From: Hyphomicrobiales bacterium
GTDB lineage: Bacteria; Pseudomonadota; Alphaproteobacteria; Rhizobiales; Beijerinckiaceae
Length of the DNA: 64,000 nt
Assembly: GCA_900470095.1 (NCBI GenBank)
Contig: UBZM01000016.1
Coordinates: forward strand, 283,267 to 347,266
Reading direction: 5' to 3'
The notes below the pieces were generated by a model. The model did not search any database, had not been told where the DNA came from, and saw nothing but the letters and a program-made list of their open reading frames with translations. Below are positions 39,770 through 48,652 of the stretch, one piece after another; the stretch's first letter is position 1; every line of letters begins with the position of its first letter. The position numbers and the translations under genes are program-made.

Positions 39770-40663
39770 ATGAATTCGCTCAATCCAGCCGTCTCCACTC
39801 CGCGCAGCCTCGATCCGGCCACCGTCGCCGTCGTCACCTTTACCGTTATCGCCTGGGCCTCCGCCTTTCCTGCGATCCGGGCCGGGCTCACGGCGCTAGG
39901 GCCGATCGAGCTCGGCGCCGCGCGTTTCGCGATAGCGGCCGTCCCGAGCGCCATCTTCCTCGCCATCATGCGCCCTGCCCTGCCCGGCTGGTCCGATGGC
40001 TGGCGCTTTCTGATTGGTGGGTTGGTTCATGTCGCGCTCTACACCACCCTGCTGAATTTCGGCGAGAAGACCGTCTCTGCCGGCGCCGCGAGCTTCATCA
40101 TCAACGTCAATCCGATCATCACGGCCGGATTGGCGATGCTGATCCTCGGCGAACGCTTCGGGCCGCTCGCCTGGCTTGGCACCGCGATCTCCTTCGCCGG
40201 TATTGGGCTGATCGCCTTGGGCGAAGGCCAGGGCATCGAGCTTAGCACCGGCGTCCTCTTCATCCTTGGCGCCGCACTCTGCCAATCGGTCACAGCCATC
40301 GTCCAGAAGCCGCTCTTCGCCCGCCACAAGGCGCTCACCGTATCGGCCTGGAACATGGTCGTGGGCGCACTGGCACTCTCCCCCTTCCTGCCCAATGCCA
40401 TCAGCCAGTCGGCCTCCGCGTCGACTGAGGCTCTCTTTGCCGTCATCTATCTCGGGATCGTGCCAAGCCTGCTCGCCTATGCGACCTGGACGATGATGCT
40501 CGCACGGCTGCCTGCGGGCCGCGCCTCGAACTTCATGTATTGCGTGCCACCGGTCGCGACCTTGATGGGCTTCCTCTGGCTCGGCGAGGCTCCGACGGCG
40601 CTCGGCATCCTCGGTGGGGTCATGGCGCTGGGCGGGGTCGTGATCGTCAATCTGAAGCGCTGA
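39770..40663 (+). CDS. EamA (DMT superfamily) transporter
   Basis: The 297-residue protein has ten hydrophobic segments in two EamA repeats: AVVTFTVIAWASAFPAIRAGL and SFIINVNPIITAGLAMLILGE in the first, and FAVIYLGIVPSLLAYATW and NFMYCVPPVATLMGFLWLGE in the second. DMT proteins of this kind export amino acids or other metabolites. It is probably controlled by the divergent LysR regulator. Substrate unknown. Confidence 0.92.
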   Translation: MNSLNPAVSTPRSLDPATVAVVTFTVIAWASAFPAIRAGLTALGPIELGAARFAIAAVPSAIFLAIMRPALPGWSDGWRFLIGGLVHVALYTTLLNFGEKTVSAGAASFIINVNPIITAGLAMLILGERFGPLAWLGTAISFAGIGLIALGEGQGIELSTGVLFILGAALCQSVTAIVQKPLFARHKALTVSAWNMVVGALALSPFLPNAISQSASASTEALFAVIYLGIVPSLLAYATWTMMLARLPAGRASNFMYCVPPVATLMGFLWLGEAPTALGILGGVMALGGVVIVNLKR

Positions 40664-40731
40664 GAGCCACCGGCTTTTCCCCACGCGCCCCCGCTGCGAT
40701 ACTGCTCCTCGCCCGACCCGCGAGGATGCGT

Positions 40732-41298
40732 ATGACCAGTGATCAGCCCAGTGCCATTCAATCAGCCCCGTCGGCCGCTGGCGTTCGCGTACGAGCATTG
40801 GTGGGGGAAGACTGGGTCGCATTCCGCGCGCTGCGCTTGGTTGCGCTTTCCGACACGCCGGAAGCCTTCGGCGCGAGCCACGCCGAAGAGGCCGCCCAAC
40901 CGGACAGCTTCTTCCGCTCGCGCCTCTCGGCCGAGGAACCCAACAGGGTCTTCGGAGCCTTCTCCGACAGCGGTGACCTGATCGGGATCGCCGGCTTCCG
41001 CGCAACGTTCTCTGCCAAGTCGCGCCACAAGGGCGTGCTCTGGGGCGTTTACGTTGTGGCCGGATGGCGCGGCGATGGCGTCGGCCGCGCGCTCGTCGAT
41101 GCCGTCATCGGACATGCCGTCCGCCACGTCCTGGTGCTCCAAACTTGTGTCGTGACGACAAATCGTGCCGCGCACTTGCTCTACACCCGGCTCGGCTTTG
41201 CCCCCTATGGCCTCGAGTCCAAGGCGTTGTACGTCAACGGCCAGTTCTATGACGAAGCGCTTCTGGCGCTGGATTTCACGCAAGCCACCGACGCCTGA
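40732..41298 (+). CDS. GNAT-family N-acetyltransferase
   Basis: The 188-residue protein has the GNAT core: VRALVGEDWVAFRALRLVAL (N-terminal strand/helix), GIAGFRATF, VLWGVYVVAGWRGDGVGRALVDAVIGHA (acetyl-CoA P-loop, RGDGVG form) and NRAAHLLYTRLGFAPYG. ATG 40732 has GAGG 6 bases upstream. The acceptor substrate is unknown. It lies 68 bases after the EamA gene and may be co-transcribed. Confidence 0.9.
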   Translation: MTSDQPSAIQSAPSAAGVRVRALVGEDWVAFRALRLVALSDTPEAFGASHAEEAAQPDSFFRSRLSAEEPNRVFGAFSDSGDLIGIAGFRATFSAKSRHKGVLWGVYVVAGWRGDGVGRALVDAVIGHAVRHVLVLQTCVVTTNRAAHLLYTRLGFAPYGLESKALYVNGQFYDEALLALDFTQATDA

Positions 41299-41417
41299 GG
41301 CTCCGGCCCAACGAGCGCCGGCCGAGGCGCGATGCGAACTCACCCCGGTCAGCCCGCTGGGAAGAGCCGGCAGCCATGCCTGAGCGCGGGCATCCACGGT
41401 GCGGCATGTCGCGCCCC

Positions 41418-42674
41418 TCAGAAGCCTTGGGCCTCCAAAGCCCTCTCATTCTCGGTGATGTAGTCGCGGATCACCGGCACAGCGCTCTTATGCGGGCCGA
41501 GCAGGAGCTGGAAAACCATATCCCCCCCGATATCGAACGAGATCTCGCAGGCCGAGAGGTAGAACTCCCACATCCGCGCGAAACGCTCGCCCATCATGCC
41601 GACGACCTCCTCGCGCTTGGCGAGAAACCGCTGACGCCAGGCAGCCAGTGTCCAATGGTAGTGCCGGCGCCAGAACTCGCAATCCGACGACCAGAGCCCC
41701 GTCTGCTCGACCGCGGCGAACACCTCCGACATCGCCGGGGCATATCCGCCCGGGAAGATGTACTTGTCGAAGAACGGTCCGGTGAAGCCCGGGGGGCCGA
41801 CCCGGCCGATGCAGTGCACCAACGCAATCCCGTCCGGCGTCAGCAGATCGCGGATCTTCTCGAAATATTCGAGGTAATGCGCAACGCCGACATGCTCCAT
41901 CATGCCGACCGAGACGACGCGGTCGAAACTGCCGGTCAGCTCGCGATAATCCTTGTTGACGAACGTGACGCTGCCGCCGACCCCGGCCGCTTCGGCCCGC
42001 TTCTGTGCCGCCGCCATCTGGTCGGGCGAGACATTCAGACCGGTCACCTTGGCTCCACAGGCCTTGGCGAGATAGATCGCGAGCTCGCCCCAGCCAGAAC
42101 CGATATCAAGAACCGTCATGCCGGGTTCGATCTTCAGCTTGGCCGCGATATGGCGGAGTTTTGCCTTCTGCGCGGCTTCAAGTCCGACCTCCGGGCTATG
42201 CCAATAGGCACAGGAATAGGTCATCGTCTCGTCGAGCCAGAGCCGGTAGAAATCGGTCGGGATATCGTAGTGGTGCTTGACCTTCTTGCCGGCCACGCCG
42301 AGCGGGTTGTGCATCCGGAAGCGCCGGATGCGAAAGCGAATGTTGCGGATCGCCTTTTGCAGCGGGTGCTTGCGCATTTCCTTGCGCTGCAGCCAGAACA
42401 GGCTGAGCAGGTCATGGATGGTCGAGCCGTCCTCGAAATTCACCCGCCCGTCCATGTAGCCTTCGGCCAAAGCCAGTTCGGGATTCAGGAAGATCTCGCG
42501 CTCGATCTTGTCGTCAGAGAAGCGCACGGTGACGGCCGGCGCCGTCTTGTTCTGACCTGCGAACAGGATCGGCCCTGGGCCCGGCCCGAAGACATGGCGC
42601 TTGTTGTCCGGGGTGATCACAGTCAGGCGCCCTTGCCTGACGAAGCGTTTCAGAAGTCGCGGCAACAGCAGCAT
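41418..42674 (-). CDS. cfa: Cyclopropane-fatty-acyl-phospholipid synthase
   Basis: The 418-residue enzyme transfers methyl groups from SAM to cis double bonds of membrane phospholipids. It has an N-terminal lipid-binding domain (about 1-100). The family motif SCAYWHSPEVGLEAAQKAKL is near residue 150, followed by the SAM site VLDIGSGWGELAIYLA and by RVVSVGMMEHVGVAHY and DKYIFPGGYAP near the active site. ATG 42674 is fixed by GGGAGG 5-10 bases upstream. Length is in the usual range (380-420). Divergent from a small methyltransferase gene 197 bases away. Confidence 0.93.
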   Translation of the reverse strand: MLLLPRLLKRFVRQGRLTVITPDNKRHVFGPGPGPILFAGQNKTAPAVTVRFSDDKIEREIFLNPELALAEGYMDGRVNFEDGSTIHDLLSLFWLQRKEMRKHPLQKAIRNIRFRIRRFRMHNPLGVAGKKVKHHYDIPTDFYRLWLDETMTYSCAYWHSPEVGLEAAQKAKLRHIAAKLKIEPGMTVLDIGSGWGELAIYLAKACGAKVTGLNVSPDQMAAAQKRAEAAGVGGSVTFVNKDYRELTGSFDRVVSVGMMEHVGVAHYLEYFEKIRDLLTPDGIALVHCIGRVGPPGFTGPFFDKYIFPGGYAPAMSEVFAAVEQTGLWSSDCEFWRRHYHWTLAAWRQRFLAKREEVVGMMGERFARMWEFYLSACEISFDIGGDMVFQLLLGPHKSAVPVIRDYITENERALEAQGF

Positions 42675-42871
42675 GCAAGCCTCCCAGCCTTGGCGCGACC
42701 TTAAGCCGAGCTGTCGGCGCAGGGAAATGCCGAGCCGGCAGAAGAGCACGGAACTGGCGAGGTGTTGCGCGGACTCCATATCGGCGGTTGCCGATACCCG
42801 CAGCGACAGCGTAGTCCTGAGGCCGAAACGGGCGCGCGTGTGTCCGTCACTGAGCGGATGACGGCGAGACG

Positions 42872-43564
42872 ATGTCCTGGCGCGATTTCTGGAACAGCGA
42901 GCACGCGATCTATGTCTCGCCCCGCCACAAGCTGCTGCACTATCGCCAGATCGCCACCGACCTGATTCGCCATATCCCCTCGCCCGAGGCGGCCGTACTG
43001 GATCACGGTTGTGGCGAAGCCCTCGCCGCCGATCGCGTCGCCGCAGTCTGCGCCAGGCTCTATCTCTGCGAGGCGGCCCCGAGCGTGCGCGAAAAGCTGC
43101 GCGCGACCTTCGGCGCGATCCCGGCGATCACCGTCGTCTCGCCGGAGGAGGTCGAGGCACTGGACGACGGCGCGCTCGATCTCGTCGTCGCCAACTCGCT
43201 GATCCAGTATCTCGGCCGCGAGGAGCTGGCGCAGTTGCTCCTGCTCTGGCGGCGCAAGCTGAAGCCCGGCGGACATCTCGTCATCGCCGATGTGATTCCA
43301 CCCGATGTCAGCGCGCTGACCGACGCCACGCAACTGCTCTCCTTCGCCTGGCGCGGCGGCTTCCTGATCGCGGCGCTCGGCGGCCTGGTGCGCACCGCGT
43401 TCTCAGACTACCGGAAGCTGCGCGCCGAGTACGGGCTCTCGACCTATGGCGCCACCGCCATCGTCACTCTGATCCGAGAGGGCGGGTTCGACGAGATCGA
43501 GCGCCAGCCGAACTTCGGCCACAACCCGCACCGCATGACCTTCCGCGCCCGCAATCCGGGCTAA
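42872..43564 (+). CDS. Class I SAM-dependent methyltransferase
   Basis: The 230-residue protein has motif I VLDHGCGEALAADRVA (about 42-57), an acidic strand-2 end (LYLCEA), a motif-II-like LDLVVANSLIQYL and a post-motif HLVIADVIPP. This is the Methyltransf_11/25 layout. It starts MSWRDFWNSEHAIYVSPRHK. The substrate is unknown. Its position opposite cfa hints at lipid-related methylation, but this is inference only. Confidence 0.88.
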   Translation: MSWRDFWNSEHAIYVSPRHKLLHYRQIATDLIRHIPSPEAAVLDHGCGEALAADRVAAVCARLYLCEAAPSVREKLRATFGAIPAITVVSPEEVEALDDGALDLVVANSLIQYLGREELAQLLLLWRRKLKPGGHLVIADVIPPDVSALTDATQLLSFAWRGGFLIAALGGLVRTAFSDYRKLRAEYGLSTYGATAIVTLIREGGFDEIERQPNFGHNPHRMTFRARNPG

Positions 43565-43572
43565 GCCGCCAC

Positions 43573-43613
43573 TAGATCATCGGTCCGGAAATCGTATCCG
43601 GACAGATGATCTA
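43573..43613. repeat. Intergenic palindromic element (part 1)
   Basis: Outer arms TAGATCATC and GATGATCTA are exact reverse complements, with inner TCCGGA boxes (43584 and 43597). It begins 9 bases after the methyltransferase stop. This GATCATC/GATGATC type of hairpin resembles interspersed intergenic repeats I recall from Rhizobiales genomes. Confidence 0.6.
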
Positions 43614-43626
43614 ACCCTTTGTGTTT

Positions 43627-43670
43627 GCATCGACCTTCCCGAAAACCGCAACCACTTTTCGGGCCGATGC
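43627..43670. repeat. Intergenic palindromic element (part 2)
   Basis: Nested arms GCATCG/CGATGC and CCCGAAAA/TTTTCGGG form a hairpin around CCGCAACCAC. It touches the stop of the convergent gtrA-like gene (43672) and could also act as its transcription end on the minus strand. Confidence 0.6.
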
Positions 43671-43671
43671 T

Positions 43672-44079
43672 TTAGACGCCTTCGCGATCCGCGAAGGAGA
43701 AGAATTTGTGGCCGAGGAAGGAGAACACCATCACGATCAGCGTGGTGACGATCTGCATCGGCAGATAAGGCAGACCGGCCCGCGCCACGAAAAGATGCAT
43801 CAGGATGCCGGTCAGCACGAAGCCGCCCGCCGCAATCAGCCCAAAGCGCCAGGTTGCCTCTGCATGGCTATGCGTAGCGTCAAAGGTCAGCCAGCGGTTC
43901 AACGTATAGGACACGACCGCGCCAAGCGTGAAACCGGCAAGCGTAGCCGGCACCGGGGCGACCCCGCCAAGCTCGACCAGGCCGATCAGCAGCGCGTAAT
44001 GCGCCACCGCCGTCACGCCACCGGAGAAGACGTAGGCCACGATCTGGCGCGACTGGCGGGGAAGACGGGAGAGAGGCAT
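43672..44079 (-). CDS. GtrA family membrane protein
   Basis: The 135-residue protein has four membrane helices and the GtrA pattern: IVAYVFSGGVTAVAHYALLIGLVE, LAGFTLGAVVSYTLNRWLTF and IVTTLIVMVFSFLGHKFFSF. GtrA-type flippases are thought to move polyprenyl-linked sugars across the inner membrane for surface polysaccharide modification. No glycosyltransferase partner is adjacent. Confidence 0.9.
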   Translation of the reverse strand: MPLSRLPRQSRQIVAYVFSGGVTAVAHYALLIGLVELGGVAPVPATLAGFTLGAVVSYTLNRWLTFDATHSHAEATWRFGLIAAGGFVLTGILMHLFVARAGLPYLPMQIVTTLIVMVFSFLGHKFFSFADREGV

Positions 44080-44218
44080 CCCCGCCCTCTACAGCATTTT
44101 CCTGCTAGCCAGTACCGGCTCGCGCGAAGGTCTGCACAAGCCCCGCATGGCACCGCAGATCAAGGCAGTCCGGACAGGGCGCGAGGCGGCGCAGGTCCAG
44201 AATGCGTCTTGCCGCTCC

Positions 44219-45520
44219 TCAGCCGGCATCTCCACCGCCGGCAAGATTCGCGGGCATCCCGCCGACCGGCATGTCGAGCCCCTGTTTCAGCGTATCCAAA
44301 TGGAACTCCCGGATACGACCGCTGGTGGGATCGCTGACGAAGGCGCTGTTCCCGACGATGCCCAGGCTCGGCGTCGGCGACTTCGCGCCGTATTGGCAAT
44401 CGAAGGCGGGCACCGCGTCGAAGCTTGCGAGTTCCCGCCAGGTCGGCGCGATCTCATAGACGCGGAGCTTGCCGTCCGGGGTGAGGTTCGCAAGGCGGTC
44501 GCCACCGGCGTCGAGATCGAACTGGCAGGCCGGCTGGCCGCCTGGCACCGGCAGGACATCCGGGGCCGAGAGCAAGGCTGTGGCAGGGTCGATCCGCAGA
44601 AGCGCATTGTATGGCCCCCTCAGTCCGTAATTGGCGACGGCATAGCGTGCGCCCGTGCGCGCCTTGATGGCACTGACGCGTCGCTCGTCGGGATAGGCGA
44701 TCTTGCGCGCAGTCCAGCGGCCTGCAGCATCGCGAGCCAGGACAAGAACGCCGCCATCCACCCCGTCATTGCAGCCGAAGACGTGGCGCCCCTTGCTCTC
44801 GGCATAACCGTGGAAAAGCTTGCAGGAAGCGTCGGTGCGAGCCGGATCATTGAAGCTTGCTAGCCGCTTCCAGCCCTTGTTGCGCTCGAGGATTTCAAAG
44901 CCGTCCGGCCGAGACGAGGCACTGCGGTCCTCGCCCTTGGCATACATCACGTTCGGCACCGACATCAGCCACTGCCGGCCCCCGAGCGGAATGGCAATGC
45001 CGTGCTGCGGTGCCGGGCTTGGCCATGTCTCGCTGACGGGAGACTTGCCATCCAGGCTCTTGAGATCGACCAGCACCGCTTTCGGCTCGCTCTTGCGCTC
45101 CCAGGGCCTGTCTCCGTCGAAGAACAGCGCAATCTGCCCATGCCTGGAAACGACATGGGCCGGGCGGTCGCCCTTCACGGCGAAGTCGAGCAGCCTGACC
45201 GGCCCCTTGTCGACATCGACGTGATCCCCATGGGATTCGTAGCGCAGTCCGCTATCGAGGAAGCGGATGGTGCCAGCCTCGTCGCCCGTCTTGATGACGA
45301 TGAAACGGCCACCCTCGGCGCTGGCGAAGGACGGGTTGGGTTTCGGCACATCGAAGCTATGCGTGACCTCGCCGGAATCGAGGTCGAGCACGCGCACGAC
45401 CGGTTTCTCGTGGTCGGCAAAGACGAGCCGGCCACGCAGGGTGGCGTGATCATGGGCAGAGGCCGCCACTGCGGCGAGAGCAAGGGTAAGCGCAGCTCCC
45501 GCTGCGAACTGAAAGCGCAT
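44219..45520 (-). CDS. aztD: AztD-like periplasmic zinc metallochaperone
   Basis: The 433-residue protein has a Sec signal peptide (MRFQFAAGAALTLALAAVAASA) exposing HDHATLRGRLVFADHEKPVVRVLDLDSGEV, then a repeat fold of beta-propeller type with metal-ligand-like HGDHVDVDKG near residue 95. The His-Asp-His N-terminus and these motifs match AztD, which hands zinc to the AztC binding protein. No aztABC importer is in the window. ATG 45520 has CAGGAGA 5 bases upstream. It lies 54 bases after the GTPase frame and is probably in the same zinc-responsive unit. Confidence 0.75.
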   Translation of the reverse strand: MRFQFAAGAALTLALAAVAASAHDHATLRGRLVFADHEKPVVRVLDLDSGEVTHSFDVPKPNPSFASAEGGRFIVIKTGDEAGTIRFLDSGLRYESHGDHVDVDKGPVRLLDFAVKGDRPAHVVSRHGQIALFFDGDRPWERKSEPKAVLVDLKSLDGKSPVSETWPSPAPQHGIAIPLGGRQWLMSVPNVMYAKGEDRSASSRPDGFEILERNKGWKRLASFNDPARTDASCKLFHGYAESKGRHVFGCNDGVDGGVLVLARDAAGRWTARKIAYPDERRVSAIKARTGARYAVANYGLRGPYNALLRIDPATALLSAPDVLPVPGGQPACQFDLDAGGDRLANLTPDGKLRVYEIAPTWRELASFDAVPAFDCQYGAKSPTPSLGIVGNSAFVSDPTSGRIREFHLDTLKQGLDMPVGGMPANLAGGGDAG

Positions 45521-45574
45521 CGTTGTCTCCTGTAAACGAAGGTCAGAGGTCCGCCGGTGCGCGGACCAGATCTC

Positions 45575-46787
45575 TCAGGCCGCTGCGGCCCGGCGCCAGA
45601 CCGGAAATGGGTCAGGCAGGTCGCGGTAGCGTTCCGGTTTGAAGCTGATGGTCGGCGTCTCGCCGAGCAGGCAGGCGTCGAGCGCGCTGGTGATGGCCAG
45701 CTGGTCCATGCCCGAGCCAATGAAGACCAGTTCCTGCCGCCGGTCGCCCCAGACCGAGTGCCAGTGCCGGTTCAGGATTGCTTTCCACTCGGAATGGTCG
45801 GGCCAGCGGCTGCGCGGCACGAACGCCCACCAGAAGCCCATCGCCTCGGTTCGGCAGACGCTGCCAGCAAGGCTCATCTCGCCAACCCATTCCGGCCGGG
45901 TCGCCAGCCAGAAATGGCCCTTGGCACGGATCAGGCCGCCCCAGTCGCGCCCCAGGAAATCGTTGAACCGCTCCGGATGGAATGGCCGCCGGGCGCGGTA
46001 GACGAAGGAGGAGATGCCATACTCCTCGGTTTCAGGAACATGATTCCGGTGGCCATAGAGCTCCTTGTACCAGAGCGGATGTTGCTCGGCTTTCTCATGG
46101 TCGAACAGCCCGGTATCAAGGATCGCGGCGAGCGGAGCACGGCCGAAATCGGTTTCGACCAGCTGTGCATCGGGATTGAGCGCCCGGATGATCTTGCGCA
46201 CCAGATCGCGCTCTTCCGGCGTGACATCCGACACCTTGTTCAGGACGACGACATCGGCGAACTCGATCTGCTCGACCAGGAGATCGACCAGGGTGCGCTC
46301 ATCGTCCGCCCGCCGTCTCGCCGCGCTCACGCAGGAAATCGCGCGAGCCAAAATCCTTCATCAGGTTGATGGCATCGACGACGGTCACCATCGTATCGAG
46401 CCGCGCGAGATCGGAGAGGCTGGCGCCATCCTCGTCGCGAAACGCGAAGGTCGCGGCGATCGGCAATGGCTCGGCAATGCCGGTGCCCTCGATCAGCAGG
46501 TAGTCGAAGCGCCTTTCCCCGGCGAGGCGACGCACTTCGGCAAGCAGGTCATCGCGCAAGGTGCAGCAGATGCAACCATTGCTCATCTCGACCAGCTGCT
46601 CGTCGGTGCGCGAGAGCTTGCCCCCGCCTTCCCGCACCAGATCGGCGTCGATATTCACCTCGCTCATGTCGTTGACGATGACCGCAACCTTACGGCCTTC
46701 ACGATTGCCGAGGACGTGATTGAGGAGTGTGGTCTTGCCGGCCCCGAGGAAGCCGGAGAGCACGGTGACGGGAAGGCGGGAATCCAT
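45575..46787 (-). pseudogene. ZigA/CobW-family zinc GTPase, interrupted by a single-base frameshift
   Basis: Two overlapping minus-strand frames make one gene. The first (46787-46299) has Walker [16 protein letters not shown], the metal motif [13 protein letters not shown] (CxCC) and [22 protein letters not shown], then runs into TGA after [10 protein letters not shown]. The second (ending 45575) resumes at [27 protein letters not shown] and carries the CobW C-terminal domain. The total span is 1,213 bases, one more than a multiple of three. Removing one G in GCGGGCGGAC joins them as RGETAG-DDERTL, as expected for the family. This is a real frameshift mutation or a sequencing error. The intact product would be a zinc-starvation metallochaperone GTPase of about 403 residues. 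Confidence 0.85.
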
Positions 46788-46797
46788 TCGGCATCCG

Positions 46798-46823
46798 TTA
46801 TGTTATGTTACAACATAACATAA
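46798..46823. promoter_or_regulatory. Zur-type zinc-uptake operator
   Basis: Twelve-base arms TTATGTTATGTT and AACATAACATAA are exact reverse complements around AC. The site lies 10 bases before the GTPase start codon. ATGTTAT..ATAACAT symmetry is the known Zur box type in proteobacteria, and both downstream genes are of zinc-homeostasis families. Zur would repress when zinc is sufficient. Confidence 0.82.
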
Positions 46824-46879
46824 ACAGCGATACGAGACGTTGGCAAGCCGGTTTCGACCGGAATGGGTTGATGCCGCCT

Positions 46880-47236
46880 TTACGGCGCGAGCAGCTTGTC
46901 TTCGGAAAACCGAGGCAGCGACGGATCGCGCCGCGCTGTCGCAATGATGCTGTCGAGCAGCCCGGGGAAGCGGCCCTCGAGTTCGTCGCGCCGCAGGCTG
47001 ATGAAGCGGGACGTGCCTTCCGCCCGCGCCCGGGTGATGCCGGCCTCGCGCAACTTGGCGAAATGATAGGCCAGCAGCGAGGGCGAGGCGAAATCCGTGA
47101 AGCTTCCGCAGCGCGCCTCGAACTCCTCGGCATCGGCCAGCGCCAGGACGATGGCAAGCCGCGTCGGATCAGCAAGCGCGCCAAAGACCGTCGCCGCGTC
47201 AATGCCCTCCATATCGGGATGAAAGATCGGCTTCAT
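46880..47236 (-). CDS. ArsR-family transcriptional regulator
   Basis: The 118-residue winged-helix protein has DAATVFGALADPTRLAIVLALADAEE, SLLAYHFAKLREAGITRARAEGTSRFISLRRDEL, the typical ArsR recognition region with H-F-A-K-L-R-x-A-G. It has one Cys (ARCGSF) but no CxC metal site, so metal sensing is not indicated. ATG 47236 is used; a TTG at 47278 is unlikely. It is divergent from an MFS exporter with two matching operators between. Confidence 0.9.
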   Translation of the reverse strand: MKPIFHPDMEGIDAATVFGALADPTRLAIVLALADAEEFEARCGSFTDFASPSLLAYHFAKLREAGITRARAEGTSRFISLRRDELEGRFPGLLDSIIATARRDPSLPRFSEDKLLAP

Positions 47237-47273
47237 GCCCCGGACATAGGAGATTGCGGCACTCCTGACAATA

Positions 47274-47289
47274 TTCAACGTTCATTGAA
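47274..47289. promoter_or_regulatory. ArsR operator copy 1
   Basis: TTCAACGTTCATTGAA has 5-base inverted arms TTCAA/TTGAA. It lies 38 bases upstream of the arsR-type start. A near-identical copy sits 35 bases further right. Confidence 0.7.
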
Positions 47290-47324
47290 ATTAGGATTGA
47301 CGGCAGATCGAACGCGATCTTAAA

Positions 47325-47340
47325 TTCAACGATCATTGAA
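47325..47340. promoter_or_regulatory. ArsR operator copy 2
   Basis: TTCAACGATCATTGAA differs from copy 1 at one base and lies 18 bases before the MFS start, directly before GAAGGA. Binding here would block MFS transcription or initiation. Confidence 0.7.
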
Positions 47341-47358
47341 ATTTTGAAGGAATGTCCA

Positions 47359-48570
47359 ATGGACACGCGTCTCGTCTGGCTCGCCGGCGGCGCCTTCGTC
47401 ATCGGCACGGGAAGCCTGATGATCACCGGCATCCTGCCGAATCTGGCCGCCGCCTTCGGCACCTCGATCGATACGGCCGGCTTGCTGATCTCGCTCTTCG
47501 CCGTCGCCTATGCGCTGGGCTCACCGATCCTTTCCACCCTGCTGGGCGACGTCGACCGCCGGATGGTCCTCGCCGGCTCGCTCAGCATCTTCGCCCTTGC
47601 CAACCTGCTTGCCGCCTTCGCAACGAGTTTCGCCTGGCTGATGGTCGCGCGCATCGCCATGGCGTTTGCGGCCGGCGTCTTCATGCCATCGGCCAACGCA
47701 GTGGCGGTCGCGCTTGTCTCGGCCGAGCGACGCGGCCGGGCCATCGCACTCGTCACCGGCGGCATGACGGTTTCGCTGATTCTCGGCGTCCCGCTCGGCA
47801 CCGCCATCACCTCCTATGGCGGCTGGCATCTCGCCTTCCTGCTGGTCGCATTCATTGGCGCCTTGGCCGTCACCGGGCTGCTCCTGAACCTGCCTGACGA
47901 CCTGCCGCGCGGCACCAACTCGCTCAGCGAGCGCCTGCAGATCGCTCGCCGTGCCGATGTGCTGCTGGCGCTCGGCACCACTGCGCTTTGGACCACCGGC
48001 GCCTTCACGCTCTACACCTATGTCGCGCCCTTCCTCGCCACCCATGCCGGCATCAGCGGCCCCTGGCTCAGCGCCGCCCTGATCGTCTCCGGTATCGGCT
48101 CGGCCATCGGCAACCAGGCCGGTGGAATGGCGAGCGACCGCTTCGGCCCGGAGCGCACCCTGGCCCTCGTCCTCACGGTGCTCGCGCTGGCGCTCGCCTC
48201 CGCCTCGCTGATGGCGATCACGCTGCCCCCCGCGGCGGCCATCTTCGTCGCTCCGGCGATCCTCTTCGTCTGGAGCATGGCCGGCTGGGCCGGCCATCCC
48301 TCGCAGATGTCGCGGCTCGCCGCGATGGCGCCCGACGCGACCGTCGTCGCGCTCTCGCTCAATGCATCCGCGCTCTATATCGGCATCGCCGCCGGCTCGG
48401 CATTGGGCCAGCAGACCCTACGCCACGGCGCCTCATGGCAGCTCGGTTTCGTCGGCGCGATATGCGAGATCGGGGCGCTCACCCTGCTCTGGATCTCCAT
48501 CCGGCGACGTCGGACGACGCGTCGCGAACTGGAAATCGGCAGGGCGCCCGTCGTGACATCTGTGCGTTGA
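47359..48570 (+). CDS. MFS exporter, AraJ/Cmi-type drug-resistance family
   Basis: The 403-residue transporter has twelve helices: MDTRLVWLAGGAFVIGTGSLMITGILP, LISLFAVAYALGSPIL, VDRRMVLAGSLSIF, RIAMAFAAGVFMPSANAVA and, in the second half, GNQAGGMASDRFGPERTL. It fits the AraJ/arabinose-efflux-like multidrug group. ATG 47359 has GAAGGA upstream; longer starts are not favoured. It is probably induced when the divergent ArsR-type repressor releases the two TTCAA-N6-TTGAA sites. Confidence 0.9.
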   Translation: MDTRLVWLAGGAFVIGTGSLMITGILPNLAAAFGTSIDTAGLLISLFAVAYALGSPILSTLLGDVDRRMVLAGSLSIFALANLLAAFATSFAWLMVARIAMAFAAGVFMPSANAVAVALVSAERRGRAIALVTGGMTVSLILGVPLGTAITSYGGWHLAFLLVAFIGALAVTGLLLNLPDDLPRGTNSLSERLQIARRADVLLALGTTALWTTGAFTLYTYVAPFLATHAGISGPWLSAALIVSGIGSAIGNQAGGMASDRFGPERTLALVLTVLALALASASLMAITLPPAAAIFVAPAILFVWSMAGWAGHPSQMSRLAAMAPDATVVALSLNASALYIGIAAGSALGQQTLRHGASWQLGFVGAICEIGALTLLWISIRRRRTTRRELEIGRAPVVTSVR

Positions 48571-48619
48571 AGAGGGGTAAGCGCGCTTTTCCCTTCCTTC
48601 CGCGGCAACCTCCCTCTAT

Positions 48620-48652
48620 AGCGAGCGCCTAGCATTCATTCAGGCGCTCGCT
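48620..48652 (+). terminator. Strong hairpin before carB: terminator of the MFS gene or carB leader structure
   Basis: Eleven-base arms AGCGAGCGCCT and AGGCGCTCGCT pair around an 11-nt loop. It lies 50 bases after the MFS stop and 65 before carB ATG. It is followed by GACTCCCCTTTCC, not a clean T-run, so termination and leader folding are both possible. Confidence 0.5.
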
